From Haemophilus aegyptius (GTDB taxonomy: Bacteria > Pseudomonadota > Gammaproteobacteria > Enterobacterales > Pasteurellaceae): 64,000 bases of DNA. The notes beneath the pieces are model-generated. The model was not told the DNA's origin, made no database searches, and saw only the letters and a program-made list of their open reading frames with translations. Of this stretch, positions 19,527-29,319 are shown piece by piece. The stretch is taken from positions 1,674,001 to 1,738,000 of the forward strand of contig NZ_LS483429.1 of the NCBI RefSeq assembly GCF_900475885.1. Direction: 5' to 3'. The position numbers were made by a program, and so were the translations under genes. The first letter of the stretch is position 1; each line of letters opens with the position of its first letter.

Positions 19527-22187
19527 ATGTCTGAGATTTTAAAAAATGACGTTGATCCAATCGAAACACAAGATTGGTTGCAATCATTAGATTCATTAAT
19601 TCGTGAAGAGGGCGTTGAGCGTGCTCAATATATTGTTGAGCAAGTTATTGGTCAAGCACGTACAAGTGGTGTTTCATTGCCAACAGGAGTTACCACTGAT
19701 TACGTGAATACTATTCCTGTGGCTGAGCAACCTGCTTATCCAGGTGATCACGCCATCGAACGTCGTATTCGTTCAGCAGTACGTTGGAATGCGATCGCGA
19801 TGGTTTTACGCAGTCAGAAGAAAGATCTTGATTTAGGTGGGCATATTTCCACTTTCCAATCTGCAGCAACAATGTATGAAGTTTGCTACAACCACTTTTT
19901 TAAAGCCGCAACAGAGAAAAACGGTGGCGACTTAATTTTCTTCCAAGGCCATGCAGCACCAGGTATGTATGCGCGTGCTTTCTTAGAAGGTCGTTTAACT
20001 GAAGAACAAATGGATAACTTCCGTCAAGAAGCCTTTACCGACGGTTTATCTTCATATCCACACCCTAAATTAATGCCTGAATTTTGGCAATTTTCTACGG
20101 TTTCTATGGGTTTAGGCCCTGTGAATGCCATCTACCAAGCGCGTTTCTTAAAATATCTCGATAACCGTGGTTTAAAAGATACCAAAGATCAAAAAGTTTA
20201 TGCGTTCTTAGGCGATGGCGAGATGGATGAAATTGAGTCTAAAGGGGCATTAACTTTTGCGGCTCGTGAGAAGTTAGATAACTTAATCTTCACTATCAGC
20301 TGTAACTTACAACGTTTAGATGGTCCTGTGAATGGTAATGGTAAGATCGTTCAAGAGTTAGAAGGGCTATTTACTGGTGCTGGCTGGGAAGTGATTAAAG
20401 TTTTATGGGGCAGCAATTGGGATAAATTATTCGCGAAAGATACTTCAGGTAAATTAACTCAGTTAATGATGGAAGTGGTTGATGGAGATTATTTAACCTT
20501 TAAATCTAAAGATGGTGCATATATTCGTGAACACTTCTTCGGTCGTTATCCAGAAACTGCTGCATTAGTTGCTGATATGACCGATGATGAAATCTGGGCA
20601 TTACGCCGTGGTGCACACGATAGCGAAAAATTATATGCAGCCTATGCAAAAGCACAAAATGCAACGAAACCAGTTGTGATTTTAGCGCATCAAGTTAAAG
20701 GTTATAAAATTCCTGAAGCGGAAAGCAAAAATACCGCTCACCAATCTAAAAAAATGTCTTACGAAAGCCTTAAAGGTTTCCGTGACTTCTTTGAATTACC
20801 ATTAACCGATGAACAAGTAGAAAAATTAGAATACATTAAATTTGCTGAAGGCACACCTGAGTATGAATACTTACATGGTCACCGTAAAGCATTAAACGGT
20901 CATGTTCCTGCTCGTCGTACTAAATTTGATGTTGAATATAAAGTTCCTGCATTAGAAGAGTTTAAAGCATTATTAGAAGAACAACCTCGTGGTATTTCAA
21001 CCACTATGGCGTTTACTCGTGCATTAAACATCTTATTAAAAGATAAAAACATCGGTAAAACTATCGTTCCAATGATTGCGGATGAAGCGCGTACTTTCGG
21101 TATGGAAGGTTTATTCCGTCAAGTTGGTATTTATAACCCACATGGTCAAAACTATGTACCTTCAGACCGTGATTTAGTGGCTTACTATCGTGAAGCAAAA
21201 GATGGTCAAGTGCTACAAGAAGGTATCAATGAATTAGGTGCAACCGCATCTTGGTTAGCAGCAGCGAACTCGTACTCTGTCAATAACCAACCGATGATTC
21301 CATTCTTCATCTATTACTCAATGTTTGGTTTCCAACGTGTGGGCGATATGATGTGGGCTGCAGGCGACCAATTAGCTCGTGGCTTTATGGTAGGGGGTAC
21401 TTCTGGTCGTACAACCTTAAATGGAGAAGGCTTACAACACGAAGACGGTCACAGCCATATCCAAGCGGGTATCATTCCTAACTGTATCACTTACGATCCA
21501 TCATTTGCATTTGAAGTTGCTGTTATTATGCAAGACGGCATCAACCGTATGTACGGCGAAAAACAAGAAGATGTATTCTATTATATGACTACATTAAATG
21601 AAGTGATGGATCAACCTGCAATGCCTGCTGGTGCGGAAGAAGGTATCCGTAAAGGTTTATATAAATTTGAAACAGTGGAAGGTAAAAAAGGCAAAGGTCA
21701 CGTTCAGTTATTAGGTTCTGGTGCGATTATGCGTCACGTTCGCGAAGCGGCACAAATTCTTGCAAATGACTACGGTGTGACTTCAGATGTATTTTCTGCG
21801 CCTTCATTCAATGAATTAGCACGCGAAGGTCATGATGCAGCACGTTGGAACTTATTACACCCAACAGAGACACAACGCGTACCATACGTTGCTCAAGTAT
21901 TAGCTGATTTACCAACCGTTGCTTCAACTGACTATGTTAAAGCATACGCAGATCAAATCCGTGCATTTGTACCAAGTAAGCACTATCATGTATTAGGTAC
22001 AGACGGTTTCGGTCGTTCAGATAGCCGTGCAAACTTACGTGAACACTTCGAAGTTGATGCACGTTATGTTGTGGTTGCTGCACTTTCTCAATTAGCGAAA
22101 GAAGGTACAGTATCTAACCAAGTGGTTGCAGATGCGATTGCGAAATTCGGTTTGAATGTAGATCGTATCAATCCGCTTTACACGTAA
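19527..22187 (+). CDS. aceE: Pyruvate dehydrogenase E1 component
   Basis: The homodimeric, thiamine-diphosphate-dependent E1 decarboxylates pyruvate and reductively acetylates the lipoyl groups of AceF. The 886-residue protein has the gamma-proteobacterial AceE signature: HISTFQSAATMYEVCYNHFF, the ThDP motif FLGDGEMDEIESKGAL...NLIFTISCNLQRLDGPVNGN, and GLQHEDGHSHIQAGIIPNCITYDPSFAFE in the second half. The ribosome site is AAGGA. It is first in the aceE-aceF-lpdA operon. A strong hairpin separates it from aceF. Confidence 0.98.
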   Translation: MSEILKNDVDPIETQDWLQSLDSLIREEGVERAQYIVEQVIGQARTSGVSLPTGVTTDYVNTIPVAEQPAYPGDHAIERRIRSAVRWNAIAMVLRSQKKDLDLGGHISTFQSAATMYEVCYNHFFKAATEKNGGDLIFFQGHAAPGMYARAFLEGRLTEEQMDNFRQEAFTDGLSSYPHPKLMPEFWQFSTVSMGLGPVNAIYQARFLKYLDNRGLKDTKDQKVYAFLGDGEMDEIESKGALTFAAREKLDNLIFTISCNLQRLDGPVNGNGKIVQELEGLFTGAGWEVIKVLWGSNWDKLFAKDTSGKLTQLMMEVVDGDYLTFKSKDGAYIREHFFGRYPETAALVADMTDDEIWALRRGAHDSEKLYAAYAKAQNATKPVVILAHQVKGYKIPEAESKNTAHQSKKMSYESLKGFRDFFELPLTDEQVEKLEYIKFAEGTPEYEYLHGHRKALNGHVPARRTKFDVEYKVPALEEFKALLEEQPRGISTTMAFTRALNILLKDKNIGKTIVPMIADEARTFGMEGLFRQVGIYNPHGQNYVPSDRDLVAYYREAKDGQVLQEGINELGATASWLAAANSYSVNNQPMIPFFIYYSMFGFQRVGDMMWAAGDQLARGFMVGGTSGRTTLNGEGLQHEDGHSHIQAGIIPNCITYDPSFAFEVAVIMQDGINRMYGEKQEDVFYYMTTLNEVMDQPAMPAGAEEGIRKGLYKFETVEGKKGKGHVQLLGSGAIMRHVREAAQILANDYGVTSDVFSAPSFNELAREGHDAARWNLLHPTETQRVPYVAQVLADLPTVASTDYVKAYADQIRAFVPSKHYHVLGTDGFGRSDSRANLREHFEVDARYVVVAALSQLAKEGTVSNQVVADAIAKFGLNVDRINPLYT

Positions 22188-22198
22188 TTGATGAAAAC

Positions 22199-22231
22199 TG
22201 CGGTCAAAAAACATTGTGTTTTATGACCGCA
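22199..22231 (+). promoter_or_regulatory. Intercistronic hairpin between aceE and aceF
   Basis: TGCGGTCAAAAAACA and TGTTTTATGACCGCA pair over 14 of 15 positions with a 3-base loop. The right arm contains an uptake signal core (ACCGCACTT). The stem ends 18 bases before the aceF start. With only a short T tract after it, partial termination or mRNA protection seems likelier than full termination. Confidence 0.65.
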
Positions 22232-22249
22232 CTTTAAAAGGAACAAAAA

Positions 22250-24148
22250 ATGTCAAAACAAATTCAAATTCCTGATATTGGTAGTGATGAAGTTACCGTA
22301 ACAGAAGTGATGGTAAACGTAGGCGATACCATTTCTGTTGATCAATCTATCATTAACGTTGAAGGCGATAAAGCTTCAATGGAAGTGCCTGCACCAGAAG
22401 CGGGTGTCGTAAAAGAGGTTTTAGTCAAAGTGGGCGATAAAGTTTCAACTGGTACTCCAATGCTTGTATTAGAAGCGGCGGGAGCTGCTCCAGTAGCTGA
22501 TGCGCCTACTGCACCAGTGGTTGCTACCGCACCAACGGCTTCAGCTATTGTAGAAGTAAATGTGCCAGACATTGGATCTGATGAAGTCAATGTTACTGAA
22601 ATTATGGTTAAAGTGGGCGATAGCGTTGAAGTTGATCAATCAATCATCAATGTTGAAGGCGATAAAGCTTCAATGGAAGTTCCAGCACCAATTGCTGGCG
22701 TAGTAAAAGAAATTTTAATTAACGTAGGTGATAAAGTTTCTACTGGTAAATTAATTATGAAATTTGAAACAGCATCAGCTGCTCCAGTTGCTGCAACAGC
22801 ACCTGCTCAAACTGCTGCGCCTGTAGCTGCTACAACATCTGCAATCAAAGATGTAAATGTGCCAGATATTGGTGGCGATGAAGTCAATGTAACCGAAATT
22901 ATGGTTGCAGTTGGCGATACAATCACTGAAGAACAATCTTTAATTACCGTTGAAGGCGATAAAGCTTCAATGGAAGTTCCAGCACCAATTGCTGGCGTAG
23001 TAAAAGAAATTTTAGTGAAATCAGGCGATAAAGTTTCAACTGGTTCATTAATTATGCGTTTTGAAGTAGCGGGTGCAACGCCAGCAGCATCAGCTTCAAC
23101 ATCAGCATCAGCACCACAGGCAGCAGCTCCTGCTACTACTGCACAAGCACCTCAATCAAATAACAACGTATCTGGATTAAGCCAAGAACAAGTAGAAGCA
23201 AGTACAGGATATGCACACGCAACACCAGTAATTCGTCGTTTAGCTCGTGAATTTGGTGTAAATCTAGATAAAGTAAAAGGTACTGGTCGTAAAGGTCGTA
23301 TCGTTAAAGAAGATATTGAAGCTTATGTGAAGACCGCAGTTAAAGCTTATGAAAGCGGTGCAACAGCACAAGCTACTGGCAATAGTGTAGCAAATGGTGC
23401 TGGCTTAGGCTTATTGCCATGGCCAAAAGTTGATTTCAGTAAATTTGGCGAAATTGAAGAAGTTGAATTAAGTCGTATCAACAAAATTTCAGGTGCTAAC
23501 TTACATCGTAACTGGGTAATAATTCCACACGTTACTCACTTCGATAAAGCAGATATCACGGATTTAGAAGCATTCCGTAAAGAACAAAATGCATTAGCAG
23601 AAAAACAAAAACTCGGTGTAAAAATCACGCCAGTTGTGTTCATTATGAAAGCGGTGGCAAAAGCATTAGAAGCGTATCCACGTTTCAACAGCTCAATTAC
23701 CGAAGATGCTCAACGCTTAATCCTGAAAAAATATATTAACATCGGTGTCGCAGTAGATACGCCGAATGGCTTAGTAGTGCCTGTATTCAAAAATGTGAAC
23801 AAGAAAGGCATTATCGAACTTTCACGTGAATTAATGGAAGTATCGAAAAAAGCCCGTGAAGGCAAATTGACTGCATCTGATATGCAAGGTGGCTGTTTCA
23901 CCATTTCAAGTCTTGGTGGTATTGGTACAACGCACTTTGCGCCAATCGTAAATGCGCCAGAAGTTGCCATCCTTGGTGTGTCTAAATCATCGATGGAACC
24001 AGTATGGAATGGTAAAGAATTTGCGCCACGCTTAATTCTTCCAATGTCATTATCATTCGACCACCGTGTCATTGATGGTGCAGATGGCGCTCGTTTCATT
24101 AGCTATCTTGGCTCTGTTTTAGCAGATTTACGTCGTTTAGTAATGTAA
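22250..24148 (+). CDS. aceF: Pyruvate dehydrogenase E2 (dihydrolipoamide acetyltransferase), three lipoyl domains
   Basis: The core acetyltransferase of the pyruvate dehydrogenase complex, 632 residues. Three tandem lipoyl domains each carry [12 protein letters not shown] with the lipoylated Lys at 41, 139 and 238, joined by Ala/Pro-rich mobile linkers. A peripheral-subunit-binding domain follows (about 322-360, [28 protein letters not shown]). The catalytic domain ends with [13 protein letters not shown], His605 being the active-site residue. Domains two and three share 66 identical consecutive bases (22652-22717 and 22949-23014), so domain number could vary by recombination. Confidence 0.97.
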   Translation: MSKQIQIPDIGSDEVTVTEVMVNVGDTISVDQSIINVEGDKASMEVPAPEAGVVKEVLVKVGDKVSTGTPMLVLEAAGAAPVADAPTAPVVATAPTASAIVEVNVPDIGSDEVNVTEIMVKVGDSVEVDQSIINVEGDKASMEVPAPIAGVVKEILINVGDKVSTGKLIMKFETASAAPVAATAPAQTAAPVAATTSAIKDVNVPDIGGDEVNVTEIMVAVGDTITEEQSLITVEGDKASMEVPAPIAGVVKEILVKSGDKVSTGSLIMRFEVAGATPAASASTSASAPQAAAPATTAQAPQSNNNVSGLSQEQVEASTGYAHATPVIRRLAREFGVNLDKVKGTGRKGRIVKEDIEAYVKTAVKAYESGATAQATGNSVANGAGLGLLPWPKVDFSKFGEIEEVELSRINKISGANLHRNWVIIPHVTHFDKADITDLEAFRKEQNALAEKQKLGVKITPVVFIMKAVAKALEAYPRFNSSITEDAQRLILKKYINIGVAVDTPNGLVVPVFKNVNKKGIIELSRELMEVSKKAREGKLTASDMQGGCFTISSLGGIGTTHFAPIVNAPEVAILGVSKSSMEPVWNGKEFAPRLILPMSLSFDHRVIDGADGARFISYLGSVLADLRRLVM

Positions 24149-24151
24149 TCT

Positions 24152-24210
24152 GTAGGTGGGCTTTAAGCCCACCGATTAATGAAATCTTTGGTGGGCAGAA
24201 ACCCATCCTA
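24152..24210. repeat. Paired palindromic repeat, copy 2 (degraded)
   Basis: The left arm (24152-24173, GTAGGTGGGCTTTAAGCCCA...) and right arm (24190-24210, GGTGGGCAGAAACCCATCC...) are related to the repeat at 18666-18736, but the right arm has mismatches and the centre is only 16 bases. It lies between aceF and lpdA, three bases after the aceF stop. Confidence 0.65.
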
Positions 24211-24261
24211 TAAAGACCGTAAAAGTGCGGTCAATATTTTGAACGTTTTTACGAGGTAAAA

Positions 24262-25686
24262 ATGAGTAAAGAAATTAAAACCCAAGTCGTTGTACTTGGT
24301 GCAGGTCCTGCAGGTTATTCAGCCGCATTCCGTTGTGCGGATTTAGGATTAGAAACTGTTATTGTTGAGCGTTATTCAACCTTAGGTGGGGTGTGTTTAA
24401 ACGTAGGTTGTATTCCATCTAAAGCGTTATTACACGTTGCAAAAGTAATTGAAGAAGCAAAGCATGCTAATAAAAATGGTATTTATTTTAGTGAACCACG
24501 CATTGAGCTAGATGAAGTACGTGCAGGTAAAGAAGCTGTTGTTGCTAAATTAACTGGCGGTTTAGCAGGAATGGCAAAAGCACGTAAAGTGACTGTTGTT
24601 GAAGGTTTAGCGACTTTTACCGATTCTCACACATTAGTTGCGCGTGATCGCGATGGAAACCCAACGACTGTTAAATTCGACAATGCCATTATTGCGGCAG
24701 GTTCTCGTCCAGTTCAATTACCCTTTATCCCACACGAAGATCCTCGTATTTGGGATTCAACAGATGCGCTCAAATTAAAAGAAGTACCGAAAAAACTACT
24801 TATTATGGGCGGTGGTATCATCGGTTTAGAAATGGGTACTGTATACAATGCTTTAGGTTCTGAAGTTGAAGTTGTGGAAATGTTCGACCAAGTGATTCCT
24901 GCAGCAGATAAAGATGTTGTTGGTATTTACACTAAACAAGTTGAGAAAAAATTCAAGTTAATGCTTGAAACCAAAGTGACTGCAGTTGAAGCAAAAGATG
25001 ATGGTATCTACGTTTCAATGGAAGGCAAAGCCTGTAATGACACCAAACGTTATGATGCAGTACTTGTCGCTATCGGTCGTGTGCCAAATGGTAAATTGAT
25101 TGATGCAGGTAAAGCAGGCGTTGAAGTAGATGATCGTGGTTTTATTCACGTTGATAAACAAATGCGTACCAACGTGCCACATATCTACGCAATTGGGGAT
25201 ATTGTAGGTCAGCCAATGTTAGCACATAAAGGTGTTCACGAAGGTCACGTTGCCGCAGAAGTCATTGCGGGACAAAAACACTACTTCGATCCTAAAGTAA
25301 TTCCATCAATCGCTTATACCGAACCAGAAGTGGCGTGGGTAGGTAAAACTGAGAAAGAATGTAAACAAGAAGGCTTAAACTACGAAGTGGCTAAATTCCC
25401 TTGGGCTGCATCAGGCCGCGCGATTGCTTCTGAATGTTCAGAAGGTATGACGAAGTTAATCTTTGATAAAGATACGCATCGTGTACTGGGCGGTGCAATC
25501 GTAGGTTCTAATGGTGGGGAATTATTAGGCGAAATTGGTCTTGCCATTGAAATGGGTTGTGATGCAGAAGATATCGCATTAACTATCCACGCACACCCAA
25601 CGTTACACGAGTCTGTTGGCTTAGCTGCGGAAGTATTTGAAGGCTCAATTACTGACCTTCCAAATGCAAAAGCGAAGAAAAAATAA
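24262..25686 (+). CDS. lpdA: Dihydrolipoyl dehydrogenase (E3)
   Basis: A flavoprotein that reoxidises dihydrolipoamide with NAD+, serving both the pyruvate and the 2-oxoglutarate dehydrogenase complexes. The 474 residues begin with VVVLGAGPAGYSAAFRCADLG (FAD). The redox disulfide lies in GGVCLNVGCIPSK, the NAD-binding fold has LLIMGGGIIGLEMGTVY, and the C-terminal active-site His-Glu is in HAHPTLHESVGLAAE. It is last in the pdh operon. sucA-sucB at 52-56 kb lack their own E3, so this subunit is presumably shared. Confidence 0.98.
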   Translation: MSKEIKTQVVVLGAGPAGYSAAFRCADLGLETVIVERYSTLGGVCLNVGCIPSKALLHVAKVIEEAKHANKNGIYFSEPRIELDEVRAGKEAVVAKLTGGLAGMAKARKVTVVEGLATFTDSHTLVARDRDGNPTTVKFDNAIIAAGSRPVQLPFIPHEDPRIWDSTDALKLKEVPKKLLIMGGGIIGLEMGTVYNALGSEVEVVEMFDQVIPAADKDVVGIYTKQVEKKFKLMLETKVTAVEAKDDGIYVSMEGKACNDTKRYDAVLVAIGRVPNGKLIDAGKAGVEVDDRGFIHVDKQMRTNVPHIYAIGDIVGQPMLAHKGVHEGHVAAEVIAGQKHYFDPKVIPSIAYTEPEVAWVGKTEKECKQEGLNYEVAKFPWAASGRAIASECSEGMTKLIFDKDTHRVLGGAIVGSNGGELLGEIGLAIEMGCDAEDIALTIHAHPTLHESVGLAAEVFEGSITDLPNAKAKKK

Positions 25687-25734
25687 TTCTTATTGAAGAA
25701 TTTTTAATTCTGCTTAGATTAAAAATTCCAGCCT

Positions 25735-25766
25735 AAATAAAAATCCCCAATTGGGGATTTTTATTT
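25735..25766. terminator. lpdA terminator
   Basis: A 32-base perfect palindrome centred on TCCCCAATTGGGGA, with flanking A and T tracts, lies about 50 bases past lpdA. It ends the pdh operon. Confidence 0.92.
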
Positions 25767-25845
25767 TCCTCTCTTTCTATTTTTTTATGATAGAATGCCA
25801 ATCTAAAAACGTTTCTTTTTTTTACCGCACTTTTGAGCATTATTT

Positions 25846-26388
25846 ATGACTACACAACTTGATTTAATCAAATCTTCTATCAAATCAATTCCTAATTATC
25901 CAAAAGAAGGCATTATCTTTCGCGACATTACGACCCTTTTAGAAGTTCCAGCAGCTTTTAAAGCAACAATAGATCTTATTGTGGAACAATATCGCGACAA
26001 AGGAATTACCAAAGTTCTTGGAACTGAATCTCGTGGTTTTATTTTTGGTGCCCCCGTTGCCTTAGCACTAGGTTTACCTTTCGAATTAGTACGTAAACCT
26101 AAAAAATTACCACGTGAGACTATTTCGCAATCTTATCAATTAGAATATGGTCAAGATACTTTGGAAATGCACGTTGATGCAATTTCAGAAGGTGACAATG
26201 TTTTAATTATTGATGATTTATTAGCAACTGGTGGCACAATTGAAGCGACAGTAAAATTAGTGCAACGTTTAGGTGGAGCGGTAAAACACGCTGCATTTGT
26301 GATTAATTTACCTGAATTATGTGGTGAAAAACGCTTAAATAATTTGGGCGTTGATTGCTATACACTCGTCAATTTTGAAGGTCATTAA
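25846..26388 (+). CDS. apt: Adenine phosphoribosyltransferase
   Basis: It salvages adenine to AMP with PRPP. The 180-residue protein shows FRDITTLLE near the N terminus, [16 protein letters not shown], the flexible-loop region [20 protein letters not shown], and the PRPP-binding motif [14 protein letters not shown]. Length is standard. It ends 11 bases before dnaX, repeating the apt-dnaX pairing of E. coli. The 25824 uptake signal precedes the start. Confidence 0.97.
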   Translation: MTTQLDLIKSSIKSIPNYPKEGIIFRDITTLLEVPAAFKATIDLIVEQYRDKGITKVLGTESRGFIFGAPVALALGLPFELVRKPKKLPRETISQSYQLEYGQDTLEMHVDAISEGDNVLIIDDLLATGGTIEATVKLVQRLGGAVKHAAFVINLPELCGEKRLNNLGVDCYTLVNFEGH

Positions 26389-26399
26389 TTAAGGATTCG

Positions 26400-28466
26400 A
26401 TGAGCTATCAAGTCTTAGCCAGAAAGTGGCGACCAAAAACATTTGCTGATGTCGTTGGGCAAGAACATATTATCACAGCATTAGCAAATGGATTAAAAGA
26501 TAATCGACTACATCACGCTTACCTCTTTTCAGGCACGCGTGGTGTAGGAAAAACCTCTATTGCTAGATTATTCGCGAAAGGATTAAATTGTGTTCACGGC
26601 GTAACAGCAACCCCTTGTGGCGAATGTGAAAATTGTAAAGCCATTGAGCAAGGCAATTTTATTGATTTAATTGAAATTGATGCGGCATCACGCACAAAAG
26701 TTGAAGACACGCGTGAATTATTGGATAACGTGCAATATAAACCAGTTGTGGGCAGATTTAAGGTTTACTTAATCGATGAAGTCCATATGCTATCTCGTCA
26801 TTCATTTAATGCGTTGCTCAAGACTTTAGAAGAACCGCCCGAATATGTAAAATTTTTACTCGCAACAACAGATCCACAAAAACTACCTGTAACTATTCTT
26901 TCTCGCTGTTTACAATTTCATCTTAAAGCATTAGATGAAACCCAAATCTCCCAGCATCTTGCCCATATTTTGACGCAAGAAAATATTCCTTTTGAAGATC
27001 CCGCATTAGTTAAACTTGCAAAAGCGGCACAAGGAAGTATTCGTGATAGCTTAAGTTTAACGGATCAAGCCATTGCAATGGGCGACCGACAAGTTACAAA
27101 TAATGTTGTAAGCAATATGTTAGGGTTGCTTGATGATAACTATTCTGTTGATATTTTATACGCCTTACATCAAGGCAATGGCGAACTCTTAATGCGAACA
27201 CTGCAAAGAGTTGCAGATGCGGCAGGCGATTGGGATAAATTACTTGGCGAATGTGCAGAAAAATTACATCAAATTGCGCTTATGCAACTTCTTCCACAAA
27301 AATCTTCAGATAACAATGAACATTTTTCATTTTTAGCCAAACATATCTCTCCAGAAAATGTTCAGTTTTTTTATCAAGTCATTGTTTCTGGTAGAAAAGA
27401 TTTATCAAATGCGCCAAATCGTCGTATTGGCGCAGAGATGACATTATTGAGGGCATTGGCATTCCACCCAAAGTTCCTTACGGCAGTACCAAAGGCTAAT
27501 GCTACAATTACTCCACCGCCATCAACGCCAAGTGCGGTTGAAAATACGGGTAATTATGTCGATGTGCCAGTACTGTCGCAAAGTATCAAATCTGCTTATT
27601 CTCAAGCAAAACCAAATAAAACGGGCATTCCAAATTTGGCAAGCCTTTCGGCTTTAGATGCGCTTGAACATTTAACACAACTGGAAAACCAAGAACGTCA
27701 AGAACACAAAGCTGAATCATTAGCTGTAGTAAGTGAAACCTTACATCACATCCAAGAACTAGACGAAGAAAAATCTCATAAAAAAATGACCGCACTTCCC
27801 GTGCGAGAAATGACTGAGCCGAAGCCCAAGCACATAGAAAAGCCAACATTACCATCAAATGCCGCACAGGCTCCACAAAAAAATAGTACAGAAGAAAATT
27901 CAAGTGATGATAATGTAGAAATTGCTCAAGATGAGCAAGAAATCTTGAGTGCTGACACCTATCGTTGGGAATGGAGCAATCCAGAACTTGCTAAAGCCGA
28001 TACAGGCGTTTGTCCTTCTGATATAAAACAGGCGATTTTAAAAGATATTACGCCTGAATTACGTTTAAAAATCATTACCCAAACTCAACAACAAGATGAG
28101 TGGGCAGATATAGTTGAGCGTTCTGGCGTAACAGGATTTAGCAAAGAATTAGCATTAAATTGTTTCTTACAAAGCAAAACCGATGATGAAATCAATCTTG
28201 GACTACATTCAGAAAAATCCCATTTACGCCAAGACAGAAGTATAAAAAATTTAGCTGAAGCATTAAGCAAATTACAAGGTAAAGATATTCGATTAACAAT
28301 TAATCTTGATGATAGCAATGTCACGACGCCAATTGAATATCGCCGCAATATTTATCAAGCATTGCGGGAAAAAGCTCAAAATGAGTTGCAAAAAGATAGT
28401 AAATTACAAATTCTACTTAATGAGTTTGATGCAAAATTAGATGTAGAGAGTATTCGACCAGTTTAA
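26400..28466 (+). CDS. dnaX: DNA polymerase III subunit tau (possibly also gamma)
   Basis: The clamp-loader ATPase that organises the replicase, 688 residues. The AAA+ domain has Walker A SGTRGVGKTS near 45, the zinc site CVHGVTATPCGECENC, Walker B YLIDEVHML, and the sensor TILSRCLQF. A variable linker (about 370-545) precedes the C-terminal domain that binds DnaB and the polymerase alpha subunit in tau. At codons 460-463 an A7 run (27780-27786) precedes T-G-A: a one-base forward slip gives an immediate stop, and a backward slip gives a stop 11 codons later. Either would yield a gamma-sized protein. Confidence 0.96.
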   Translation: MSYQVLARKWRPKTFADVVGQEHIITALANGLKDNRLHHAYLFSGTRGVGKTSIARLFAKGLNCVHGVTATPCGECENCKAIEQGNFIDLIEIDAASRTKVEDTRELLDNVQYKPVVGRFKVYLIDEVHMLSRHSFNALLKTLEEPPEYVKFLLATTDPQKLPVTILSRCLQFHLKALDETQISQHLAHILTQENIPFEDPALVKLAKAAQGSIRDSLSLTDQAIAMGDRQVTNNVVSNMLGLLDDNYSVDILYALHQGNGELLMRTLQRVADAAGDWDKLLGECAEKLHQIALMQLLPQKSSDNNEHFSFLAKHISPENVQFFYQVIVSGRKDLSNAPNRRIGAEMTLLRALAFHPKFLTAVPKANATITPPPSTPSAVENTGNYVDVPVLSQSIKSAYSQAKPNKTGIPNLASLSALDALEHLTQLENQERQEHKAESLAVVSETLHHIQELDEEKSHKKMTALPVREMTEPKPKHIEKPTLPSNAAQAPQKNSTEENSSDDNVEIAQDEQEILSADTYRWEWSNPELAKADTGVCPSDIKQAILKDITPELRLKIITQTQQQDEWADIVERSGVTGFSKELALNCFLQSKTDDEINLGLHSEKSHLRQDRSIKNLAEALSKLQGKDIRLTINLDDSNVTTPIEYRRNIYQALREKAQNELQKDSKLQILLNEFDAKLDVESIRPV

Positions 28467-28589
28467 AGACAATATTGTATTGAAAACTCCCGTTTCAAGT
28501 CAGAATATTTTTATAAACCTCTACCATTTTGTATTTTTTTAATCTAAAATCCGTCAATTTGTTTTTTAAGAGCCAAAAGGAGAGTAAAA

Positions 28590-29216
28590 ATGAAACTGGT
28601 TGAAGTCAAACACCCACTTGTAAAACACAAACTAGGTGTGATGCGTGAAGCTGAGATTGATACAAAAAAATTCCGTGAACTTGCAACAGAAATCGGTAGC
28701 CTATTAACCTATGAAGCAACCTCTGATTTAGAAACTGAAAAAGTAACGATCAACGGTTGGAATGGGTCAGTAGAAATCGATCGAATTAAAGGTAAAAAAG
28801 TAACGGTTGTGCCAATTTTACGTGCAGGTTTAGGTATGATGGATGGTGTACTTGAACACGTACCAAGCGCACGTATCAGCGTAGTGGGGATCTACCGTAA
28901 TGAAGAAACCCTTGAACCAGTTCCTTACTTCCAAAAATTAGCTAGCGATTTAGAAGAGCGACTTGCAATTGTTGTCGATCCGATGCTTGCAACGGGCGGT
29001 TCTATGATTGCAACCCTTGATCTTTTAAAAGCAAAAGGTTGTAAACATATCAAAGTATTAGTGTTAGTCGCTGCACCAGAAGGAATTAAAGCTCTTGAGG
29101 CTGCGCACCCTGACATTGAACTTTACTGCGCTTCTATTGATAGCCATTTAAATGAACAAGGTTACATTATTCCCGGTCTTGGTGACGCGGGCGATAAAAT
29201 TTTTGGGACAAAATAA
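28590..29216 (+). CDS. upp: Uracil phosphoribosyltransferase
   Basis: It salvages uracil to UMP using PRPP. The 208-residue protein starts [16 protein letters not shown] and has [15 protein letters not shown], the PRPP loop [20 protein letters not shown], and the uracil-binding tail [17 protein letters not shown] strong AAAAGGAGAG ribosome site precedes it. uraA follows, so uptake and salvage of uracil are paired, although a terminator separates the two. Confidence 0.98.
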   Translation: MKLVEVKHPLVKHKLGVMREAEIDTKKFRELATEIGSLLTYEATSDLETEKVTINGWNGSVEIDRIKGKKVTVVPILRAGLGMMDGVLEHVPSARISVVGIYRNEETLEPVPYFQKLASDLEERLAIVVDPMLATGGSMIATLDLLKAKGCKHIKVLVLVAAPEGIKALEAAHPDIELYCASIDSHLNEQGYIIPGLGDAGDKIFGTK

Positions 29217-29226
29217 TCCCCAAAAC

Positions 29227-29252
29227 AAGACGGCATTTAAGCCGTCTTTTTT
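29227..29252 (+). terminator. upp terminator
   Basis: AAGACGGC/GCCGTCTT stem with a 6-base loop, followed by TTTT, lies 10 bases past the upp stop. Read-through into uraA may still occur. Confidence 0.88.
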
Positions 29253-29319
29253 CCGTGCGTGAAACACAAGAAAAACTGACCGCACTTTTAAGTTAATTCA
29301 AACAGAGAGTTGAAACTAA

